A DNA stretch of 48,551 nt. Origin: Candidatus Auribacter fodinae. GTDB lineage: Bacteria > Auribacterota > Auribacteria > Auribacterales > Auribacteraceae. Both the position numbers and the translations under genes were made by a program. Within the stretch, counting starts at the first letter, position 1. Every line of letters starts with the position of its first letter. Shown here piece after piece: positions 1-6,448 of the stretch. The notes under the pieces were generated by a model, which was not told where the DNA came from, made no database searches, and saw only the letters and a list, made by a program, of their open reading frames with translations. The stretch is from the NCBI GenBank assembly GCA_003599815.1, contig QZJZ01000049.1:1-48551 (forward strand), given 5' to 3'.

Positions 1-139
1 AGAAAGTGGACAACCTCAATGAGAACAGAGGACAATCAATAGTCGCCTGACACTTCACCGTTGAAAGGGTACCTGTCAGATCAAGTCGTGACTACTACAG
101 ATAAAGAAGCTGAAAAAATTAACCTATATCCCAACTTTA

Positions 140-1105
140 CTAAATCTTCACGCCAACCGCTTCACGTACTTTATCGATGGTTTCCTGTGCGACAACCTGC
201 GCTTTTACCGCCCCTTCAAACAGAATATCTTTCACCAAATCAACATCTTTTTCGTACTGTACACGACGTTCACGGTACGGACCGAAATGTTCCATGATTT
301 TATCGTATAACGCGTCTTTAACCACTTTATAGCCCATTCCGCCAGCACGATAACGCTGTGCCATTTCCGCTTTTTCCTCCGGCGCGGCAAACAAAGAATA
401 GAGGGCAAAGAGGTTGCACGCATCAGGGTCTTTGGGGTCAGCTACCGGGGTGCAGTCAGTGACAACGCTCATAACTTTCTTTTTGATAGCTTTTTCGTCA
501 GCGAATATCTCGATCGTGTTGTTGTAAGATTTGCTCATTTTCTGCCCGTCTATGCCGGGGATAACTGCATACTGTTCCATGATATACTCATCAGGCACAG
601 TCAGCACTTCGCCAAAAGTCTGGTTAAACTTCAGAGCGAGGTCACGAGTGACTTCAATATGCTGTTTCTGGTCTTTGCCCACAGGCACCAGTTGAGACTG
701 GTATATCAGGATATCCGCCGCCATCAACACAGGGTAAGCGAATACGCCGTGATTCGGGGCTATCCCTTTCGCCATTTTATCTTTATACGAATGACAGCGT
801 TCAAGCAGTCCCATCGGGGCAAGGGTGCTGAGCACCCACGCAAGCTCCATGACCTGCGGGATATCAGACTGTTTGAAAAAGACCGAACGCTCAGGGTCGA
901 GCCCGAAAGCGAGGTAATCCATAGCCACGTCAAGAATATTCTCCCGCAACTGTTTCGCGTCCTGAACTGTGGTTAAGGCGTGGTAATCGGCTATAAAATA
1001 AAAGGCGCTGTTATTGTCCTGAAGGGTGATATGATGCTTCATCGCGCCGAAATAGTTGCCTAAATGTATCTTGCCTGACGGCTGAATGCCGGATAAGACT
1101 CTCAT
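140..1105 (-). CDS. trpS: Tryptophanyl-tRNA synthetase
   Basis: This enzyme charges tRNA(Trp) with tryptophan in the cytoplasm. The 321-aa product has the usual length for bacterial TrpRS. The class I HIGH-type signature is seen as PSGKIHLGN (residues 9-17) and the KMSKS loop is intact at residues 189-193. The start at 1105 is preceded by a ribosome site AGAGGA and fits the family N-terminus, which begins a few residues before the first beta strand. It is transcribed alone from a long leader that contains a palindromic repeat (1167-1262) and probably starts near 1310. No tryptophan operon genes are adjacent. The identification is firm. Confidence 0.97.
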   Translation of the reverse strand: MRVLSGIQPSGKIHLGNYFGAMKHHITLQDNNSAFYFIADYHALTTVQDAKQLRENILDVAMDYLAFGLDPERSVFFKQSDIPQVMELAWVLSTLAPMGLLERCHSYKDKMAKGIAPNHGVFAYPVLMAADILIYQSQLVPVGKDQKQHIEVTRDLALKFNQTFGEVLTVPDEYIMEQYAVIPGIDGQKMSKSYNNTIEIFADEKAIKKKVMSVVTDCTPVADPKDPDACNLFALYSLFAAPEEKAEMAQRYRAGGMGYKVVKDALYDKIMEHFGPYRERRVQYEKDVDLVKDILFEGAVKAQVVAQETIDKVREAVGVKI

Positions 1106-1166
1106 TCTGGTATCCTCTGTTCTCTGGTTATAACTAATTGGGAGCGATGAGAAACTTACAAAAGAC

Positions 1167-1262
1167 TGTCACTGCGAAGCCCCGAAGCGGCTGTGCAATC
1201 TCCTCCGCAGGATTGTACTGCACGATGAGATCTCCACATCGCTAACGCGCCTCGTGATGACA
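1167..1262. repeat. Dispersed palindromic repeat in the trpS leader
   Basis: The 96-bp segment begins TGTCACTGCGAAG and ends CTCGTGATGACA, so its ends are imperfect inverted copies (TGTCAYYRCGA type). An inner inverted pair CAATC/GATTG lies at about 1196-1215, and the segment contains GCAATCTC. This resembles the widespread intergenic repeat of the form TGTCATTGCGAGCGAAGCGAAGCAATCTC seen in many environmental bacteria. Family membership is from memory; the internal symmetry is seen directly. It lies between the predicted trpS promoter and start codon, so it would be transcribed. Confidence 0.6.
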
Positions 1263-1316
1263 TCTTAAAAGAGAAACTGAGAAACTTTTTCACCAATCCC
1301 AAATTATGATAGCTAT

Positions 1317-1344
1317 ATAATAGCGGATGCCAGCAATTTATCAA
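1317..1344 (-). promoter_or_regulatory. Predicted sigma-70 promoter for trpS
   Basis: On the minus strand TTGATA (1339-1344) and TATTAT (1317-1322) are separated by 16 bp. Transcription would begin near 1310, giving a leader of about 205 nt that includes the palindromic repeat. A second perfect TATAAT lies at 1354-1359 but has no good -35 box. Confidence 0.4.
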
Positions 1345-1397
1345 CAAAAAATCATTATAGCGGGCGAGAGAGAATCAAACGCTGTATAACAAGGCTG

Positions 1398-1679
1398 TTA
1401 ATAACGGTTTTCGTAAAGGTTCATTTCATCCTGAGACGAGAGGTCGTCGTCTGAAAACGCTTTGTGCGAACCATTCGGGTCAATTCCGCCGATAAACCGG
1501 TAATCTACGGAAACCGACTGATTACGGGGCGATTCGCCGTTAAGCTGGATTTCCTTCTGATAGATCTTTCGCTCAGCACTGTTCATGGATTCTCTACGGT
1601 TCTGACCGTAAACAGCGCCTGTCATCATAACGGAACAAGCTACGGTACACGCAATAAACCTGTCATTGCGAACGAACAT
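1398..1679 (-). CDS. Small secreted protein, unknown family
   Basis: A 93-aa protein that I do not recognise. The start at 1679 is chosen over upstream in-frame starts because a strong AGGAGG ribosome site lies at 1687-1692. Residues 1-25 form a signal peptide: a charged start, a hydrophobic stretch with ACTVACSVMMTGAV, then a likely cleavage after AVYG. The mature part is polar, rich in Ser, Asn, Asp and Glu, and has no cysteines. The gene has its own promoter (1760-1788) and sits between trpS and the accD-folC group. Its N-terminal FVRNDR is encoded by bases resembling a fragment of the repeat seen upstream of trpS. Confidence 0.7.
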   Translation of the reverse strand: MFVRNDRFIACTVACSVMMTGAVYGQNRRESMNSAERKIYQKEIQLNGESPRNQSVSVDYRFIGGIDPNGSHKAFSDDDLSSQDEMNLYENRY

Positions 1680-1759
1680 GGCTGTTCCTCCTTTTATGAA
1701 AGATTGATTTGAGAATAACATATATTGTGACAGCAAGTTATGTATAAAGTTACGCTTTA

Positions 1760-1788
1760 ATTATAGCATGCGGCAAACAGGAAATCAA
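1760..1788 (-). promoter_or_regulatory. Strong extended -10 promoter for the 93-aa secreted protein
   Basis: On the minus strand TTGATT (1783-1788), a 17-bp spacer, and a perfect TATAAT (1760-1765) preceded by TGC give an extended -10. The start of transcription should lie near 1753, leaving a leader of about 70 nt. This is one of the best consensus matches in the window and implies that the small gene is not merely part of the upstream operon. Confidence 0.65.
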
Positions 1789-1810
1789 CTGACAGCAGAA
1801 ACTATTCCGG

Positions 1811-3634
1811 CTATTTCTGAAGGCTATCTTTTTTTGTCTTGTACAGTTTAAAAAGATTGTGAAGGATTAACGGGTCTTTAGGGTATTTTGTATTGAGTTC
1901 CTCATATATCTGAATCGCTTTATCGTTTTGATCCTGAATGGAGTAAATGTAGGCAAGATTAATCATGCCCTCTCTGTCGTACACTTTTGCGGCCAGCTGT
2001 TCAAGATATTCCTGCGCTTTTTTTACATTATTTTTTTCGAGATACATTTCCGCTACGGCTTTATACCCCCCCGCGAACATCGGATTGATTTCTATTTCCC
2101 TGATGTATTCCGACAGTGCAAGATCGCTTTTACCCTGTTTGCGATAGACGTTGCCGATATTGTAATGAGCGAAAATGGCATACGGGTTATTCTTCAATGT
2201 CCTTTGATAACACGCAAGCGCTTTGGTATACTCACCCTGTTCATAATAGATATTGCCCATATTGTTGTATTCCTGATTGAACGACATACCGAATTCAGGA
2301 AACCGGATACATGACAAAACACAGGCAGTCAGCGCAACAGCATAGATTATACCCGCCCGCACCCACGCTTTTTCCTGAATGGTTTCCCACGCTTTTACGA
2401 GTCCGAATGATGCGAAAAGAAGCATAAATAACACGGTAGGAAGCCTGTACCGCGAGGTAACAAAAAACATCGCCGTTACCATGAAGGTGACACAGAAATA
2501 ACCGAACGGGATGCATATATTCCTGTTTTTCCGCATATCCCTGACAGCATAATAGAATCCCATAACAGCAAAAAAGACTAGAAATACCAGTTGCAAGGGA
2601 TTGGCACGGAGACTCAGCGACATTTTTCGGAAAAAGTAGTAGTTGTGATGGTTGGATACCTCAAACCGGTTTATAATCAGCAGTACTTTTTTGCCCAGCA
2701 GGCGGATAAACCCGGCAGGGTCGGTACGCATAAAATCCATTGCCTTGCCTGCCCAGAAACGTGACACCTCGCTTGACGACAGCCGCCTCCCCAGTTCACG
2801 TTCCGCTACCTCTTTTGAACTGAGAAACAGCCGGTGATCCCATAATCCCGAATCTGCAGGCAGATGAAACATGCCGTCCGCTCCCGCATGGTTACCGATA
2901 TAAAGATTCACACCGCCGTTGCTGGTCAGGAGGATAAACTCCTTTTCACGCAGGTAATTCATTATGGTAAACGGAAAAATAACGATACAAACCGAAAAAA
3001 CCAGCGCGAAAAAATGGATAACCGCCCGTCTCCGGAGCGTATCGGTAAAGAAAAGCCACAGCGCAACAAAGGGGGCAAGCATAATAGTGTCAGGTTTGCC
3101 CAGCGCGTTCAAACCCAGCATGATTCCGGTAAAGATCATATAGCGAACTTTACGGGTATCCTGATACATAAGCGCAAAGAGGCAGGACAGGCTCAGGGTA
3201 AAAAGAACAACCGGAATCATCATCAGGTCGCCTTCAAAATAGATAAACAACGGGTACACGCTCATCAAAAACGCGGCAACAAGCCCGGTTACCCTACCGA
3301 ACACCCGTTTACCGATAGCATAAATAACCAGAATACTGCCAAGCCCCATCAGCATCTGGACAATGCGGGTTCCTGCCAGCGATTTACCTGCCAACCAATA
3401 CGTTACGGCAATAAAATACGGATAGGCAGGACTACTGTGAAAAAAAGTTTCTTTCGACACGATATGCCCGTTCAGTATCTCAAGCGCCCGGTCAAAATAT
3501 AGTTTCGCGTCGCCTACGGGATACTCGAAAAACGGGAGTCTCGCTATATCGAAGAGGTATAAAATGCGCAATACCATCCCCAGAAGAACGATACCGCCAA
3601 GATACAGAACTGTGGCATTTGACAGTTTTTTCAT
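1811..3634 (-). CDS. GT39-type membrane glycosyltransferase with C-terminal TPR repeats
   Basis: The 607-aa protein has an N-terminal half (about 1-435) of many hydrophobic helices, with an acidic first loop (GDAKLYFDRALEIL) and the SSPAYPYF motif typical of the GT39/ArnT/PMT fold. Such enzymes transfer a sugar from a polyprenyl-phosphate donor outside the inner membrane. The C-terminal 160 residues are four to five TPR repeats (for example MGNIYYEQGEYTKALACY). TPRs following such a transferase usually recruit a protein partner. The start codon overlaps the folC stop as ATGA, so translation is probably coupled. The sugar and acceptor cannot be told from sequence. Confidence 0.85.
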   Translation of the reverse strand: MKKLSNATVLYLGGIVLLGMVLRILYLFDIARLPFFEYPVGDAKLYFDRALEILNGHIVSKETFFHSSPAYPYFIAVTYWLAGKSLAGTRIVQMLMGLGSILVIYAIGKRVFGRVTGLVAAFLMSVYPLFIYFEGDLMMIPVVLFTLSLSCLFALMYQDTRKVRYMIFTGIMLGLNALGKPDTIMLAPFVALWLFFTDTLRRRAVIHFFALVFSVCIVIFPFTIMNYLREKEFILLTSNGGVNLYIGNHAGADGMFHLPADSGLWDHRLFLSSKEVAERELGRRLSSSEVSRFWAGKAMDFMRTDPAGFIRLLGKKVLLIINRFEVSNHHNYYFFRKMSLSLRANPLQLVFLVFFAVMGFYYAVRDMRKNRNICIPFGYFCVTFMVTAMFFVTSRYRLPTVLFMLLFASFGLVKAWETIQEKAWVRAGIIYAVALTACVLSCIRFPEFGMSFNQEYNNMGNIYYEQGEYTKALACYQRTLKNNPYAIFAHYNIGNVYRKQGKSDLALSEYIREIEINPMFAGGYKAVAEMYLEKNNVKKAQEYLEQLAAKVYDREGMINLAYIYSIQDQNDKAIQIYEELNTKYPKDPLILHNLFKLYKTKKDSLQK

Positions 3635-4977
3635 CGGTAATCAGCTTCTCTGTCCATAACCCGCAGGCGGGTTTTTCCCATTCGTTTCAGCACATCGCCC
3701 AGCAGATAAAACGAGCCGCATATCAGAAGCACCGTTTTATCAAGATTATCCGTTATAAAAGCATCTACCGCCGGTTTCCAGTCACGAGCGGCTTCAACCA
3801 TGACGCCGCAACGTGCAAATTTTCTACAGCACTCCGCAAGGTGTTCCGCAGGCAGAGCACGTTTGGACAGCGGTTTAACGCAAGTGATCTCCTCAGCCTC
3901 AGGCGCGATAATTTCCGCGACTTTTTCATATTCCTTATCAGCCAGTATACCAAAAACAAGGCATATGCGGTAACAAGGAAATTCCCTGTGCACAGCGGAA
4001 ATACATTCACGTATACCGGCAGGGTTATGCGCGGCATCCGCTATAACAGGCGGAAATTTGTTGATACGATGAAACCTCCCCTGCAGTCTGACATGACGCA
4101 TTCCCCGTTTAATATGACCCGCAATCCGGTCAAATGGCAAATCCGGGCACAGCACAGCCATTGCCCGCACATACGCTTCAAGAGCAAGCGGGATATTCTG
4201 CCGCTGGTAAGAGGCTATAAGATTTGTTCTGATACCGTCAATACTGCCGGATTGAGAAACAAAATCGCAGTCCGCATATTTCGGGGTACGACGCCTAATT
4301 GTAAGGGAATCAGGCGTAACAGCGATAAATTCAGCGTTACGTTCAGCGCATATGCGTCTGAATATAGATTGCACGGAAGGTTTTGGCTCGGCGGATAAAA
4401 AGACAGACCGGGGCTTGATAATTCCCGCTTTATCTTCAGCGATTTTTTCAAAAGTATCGCCGAGCAATTTGCAGTGGTCGAGTTCCACGTTGGTAATAAT
4501 GGACACGATAGACGCAACAACGTTTGTGGCGTCAAACGTACCGCCAAGCCCGGTTTCCAGTACAACGACATCAACTTTTTTGCGCTGAAAATAGACGAAC
4601 GCCATAGCGGTAACTACCTCAAAAAAGGTCGGGTTCAATCCTTCCCCGTTCAGTTTTTCCACCGCTTTTTTCACTTTTTGGAGTACGGAAATAAAGTCAC
4701 GGGTGGAAATGACCGAAACGCCGATTTTCAGCCGTTCCCGCAAGGAGATAAGATGCGGCGACGTATACAATCCCGTCTTCAGCCCGCTTGCAGTAAACAA
4801 AGATTGAAGCAGTGCGCAGACAGATCCCTTGCCGTTTGTTCCTGCCACATGAATAATAGGATACGCTGACTGCGGATTGCCCAATACCTCAAGCAAACAG
4901 CGTATGTTGTTCAGTCCAAGTTTTGTACCGAACAAGCAGAGATCGTAAAGGTATGATTCCGCTTCGATATAGTTCAT
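3631..4977 (-). CDS. folC: Folylpolyglutamate synthase / dihydrofolate synthase
   Basis: This Mur-ligase-like enzyme adds glutamate to dihydropteroate and to folates using ATP. The P-loop HVAGTNGKGS is at residues 43-52. The central-domain signature LETGLGGTFDATN, the DH...LG-T-x3-IA-x2-KAGI block and the C-terminal AAHNPAG motif are all present. The length of 448 aa is normal. It lies 35 bp downstream of accD and overlaps the following glycosyltransferase by 4 bp; accD-folC is a common bacterial gene pair. The protein ends in the overlap region with no sign of truncation. Confidence 0.96.
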   Translation of the reverse strand: MNYIEAESYLYDLCLFGTKLGLNNIRCLLEVLGNPQSAYPIIHVAGTNGKGSVCALLQSLFTASGLKTGLYTSPHLISLRERLKIGVSVISTRDFISVLQKVKKAVEKLNGEGLNPTFFEVVTAMAFVYFQRKKVDVVVLETGLGGTFDATNVVASIVSIITNVELDHCKLLGDTFEKIAEDKAGIIKPRSVFLSAEPKPSVQSIFRRICAERNAEFIAVTPDSLTIRRRTPKYADCDFVSQSGSIDGIRTNLIASYQRQNIPLALEAYVRAMAVLCPDLPFDRIAGHIKRGMRHVRLQGRFHRINKFPPVIADAAHNPAGIRECISAVHREFPCYRICLVFGILADKEYEKVAEIIAPEAEEITCVKPLSKRALPAEHLAECCRKFARCGVMVEAARDWKPAVDAFITDNLDKTVLLICGSFYLLGDVLKRMGKTRLRVMDREADYR

Positions 4978-5012
4978 CAGAGATGATTCATCAACGAACC
5001 GAAAACCTGTGA

Positions 5013-5963
5013 TTAGTTGATTGACCGTGCCATAGCCAGCTCTTCAACCGTACCGGATCCGTTATTGCGCGACCCGCGTTTAGCTGATTGAGAACCTACA
5101 TTTTCATTTTTTTTTGCGGGACGCCCGCTTATCAAAAATGAAAGGATAAAATGCAGTGTATCTCTCATATCTTTGCGGTCAACGATCATATCCACCAAAC
5201 CGTGTTCAAGCAGGAACTCTGACTTTTGGAACCCGTCAGGCAAATCCTGTTTAATGGTCTGCTGAATAACGCGCGGCCCGGCAAACCCGATCAGCGCCTT
5301 CGGTTCGGCGATAATGACATCGCCAAGCGAAGCGAAACTCGCTGTTGTCCCTCCAGTGGTCGGGTTGGTCAATATGGATATATATGGAAGGTTCTTTTCA
5401 CGCAGGCGCCCAATAGCGGCGCTGGTTTTTGCCATCTGCATTAAACTCAAGGTTGATTCCTGCATACGGGCGCCGCCTGAAGCCGATATGACAACAACAG
5501 GCATCTCGCGTTTTATGCCGAATTCCACCAGCCGTGTAACTTTTTCTCCGACAACAGATCCCATACTTCCGCCCATAAACGAGAAATCCATTACGCCCAA
5601 AGCTGTTTCAATTGATTTAATGGTTCCCCAGCCTGTAATGATGGCATCATTCAAACCAGTGCTCTTTATGCTGGATTCCTGTCGTTGAGAATAGGGTTTG
5701 GAATCCACAAATTTCAACGGGTCTGAAGACCGCAGTTCCCCATTAATCTCAACAAAGGTGCCTTCGTCCACAAGAGACGCGATGCGCGCGGCGGCGGATA
5801 TCGGGTACAGGAAATTGCACTTCGGACAAGTGAGCAGGTTTTCTTCCAGCTGGCGCTTATGAATAATTTCCTGGCAATTTTTACATTTTTCCCACAGTCC
5901 CTGAGGAATATCTTTCTTTTTTATAAAAATTTTGGAGTATTTTGGTCTGCCGAACAATGACAT
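5013..5963 (-). CDS. accD: Acetyl-CoA carboxylase carboxyltransferase subunit beta
   Basis: The beta half of the carboxyltransferase moves CO2 from biotin to acetyl-CoA, the first step of fatty acid synthesis. The C4 zinc finger is at Cys27, Cys30, Cys46 and Cys49. The crotonase-fold core has SASGGARMQE, TTGGTTASFASLGD and FAGPRVI. Length is 316 aa, slightly longer than E. coli AccD, with a polar C-terminal tail. The ribosome site AGGAGT precedes the start at 5963. The partner accA is not in the window. It heads the accD-folC-glycosyltransferase unit. Confidence 0.97.
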   Translation of the reverse strand: MSLFGRPKYSKIFIKKKDIPQGLWEKCKNCQEIIHKRQLEENLLTCPKCNFLYPISAAARIASLVDEGTFVEINGELRSSDPLKFVDSKPYSQRQESSIKSTGLNDAIITGWGTIKSIETALGVMDFSFMGGSMGSVVGEKVTRLVEFGIKREMPVVVISASGGARMQESTLSLMQMAKTSAAIGRLREKNLPYISILTNPTTGGTTASFASLGDVIIAEPKALIGFAGPRVIQQTIKQDLPDGFQKSEFLLEHGLVDMIVDRKDMRDTLHFILSFLISGRPAKKNENVGSQSAKRGSRNNGSGTVEELAMARSIN

Positions 5964-6028
5964 ATCATCACTCCTTCTATGGATAACGTGATGTGATTAT
6001 AGTCTAATGCTACCGTAATAAAGTCATA

Positions 6029-6057
6029 ATATTACTGTAATTGTCCAGTCAAGTCAA
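6029..6057 (-). promoter_or_regulatory. Candidate promoter for the accD operon
   Basis: TTGACT (6052-6057) and TAATAT (6029-6034) on the minus strand are 17 bp apart. A perfect TATAAT also occurs at 5996-6001, closer to the gene but without a recognisable -35 box. Either could serve; the first has the better overall architecture. Confidence 0.4.
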
Positions 6058-6116
6058 TAACTAATCATGGCTTATTACTGACAGAAAAAAACTGTTGCGG
6101 CTGTATGAGTCCGAAA

Positions 6117-6347
6117 TTAATTGCTGACGTTCTCAAAACGTTCTTTTAATTCCTGATTCCGATTGTGCTTAATCAAATCCTCGCTTTGCGGGTCAAACAA
6201 AGGCTCATCAGGATTTTCCGGTGTTTCAAGGGCTTCAGGGTCGTTCATCAAGTTACCGATAGATTTATTAACTGCTTCAGAGACGCATCCTAACTGAGTG
6301 GCTATGAGCACAAACAAACATGCAATAATGGACAGTTTTTTCAGCAT
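6117..6347 (-). CDS. Small lipoprotein
   Basis: A 76-aa protein with a classical lipoprotein signal: Lys-Lys at the N-terminus, a hydrophobic core and a lipobox ending QLGC, so Cys21 would be lipidated. The mature part is only about 56 residues, acidic and proline-rich (PENPDEPLFDPQ), without a recognised domain. A good ribosome site GGGAGG precedes the start. It follows gspK by about 100 bp but has its own consensus promoter in that gap, so it may be expressed both alone and with the secretion operon. A pilotin-like or secretion-accessory role is possible from position only. Confidence 0.75.
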   Translation of the reverse strand: MLKKLSIIACLFVLIATQLGCVSEAVNKSIGNLMNDPEALETPENPDEPLFDPQSEDLIKHNRNQELKERFENVSN

Positions 6348-6390
6348 TGGTCAATCCTCCCGATTTGTTCCACCTGTTTATTGGGACGAT

Positions 6391-6418
6391 TTTATAAAAG
6401 GGTTATTCAAACTGTCAA
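6391..6418 (-). promoter_or_regulatory. Promoter for the small lipoprotein
   Basis: A perfect TTGACA (6413-6418) and TATAAA (6391-6396) lie 16 bp apart on the minus strand, between the gspK stop and the lipoprotein start. Transcription would begin near 6384, giving a leader of about 37 nt. This indicates independent expression at the end of the pilus/secretion operon. Confidence 0.6.
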
Positions 6419-6448
6419 CAAAATACTGTTCAGTCACTCCCGCTTCTT

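Noticed and set aside
1..139. Coding or RNA content at the left edge
   Set aside because: The only frame here (from 61) overlaps the trpS 3' end on the opposite strand and has no ribosome site or protein features; nothing else is visible.
2864..3502. Plus-strand open frame of 212 codons opposite the GT39 gene
   Set aside because: It is antisense to clear membrane helices, has an unnatural composition rich in Lys, Asn and His, and no expression signals.
3619..4398. Plus-strand open frame of 259 codons opposite folC
   Set aside because: folC is certain on the other strand, and this frame shows no recognisable protein features.
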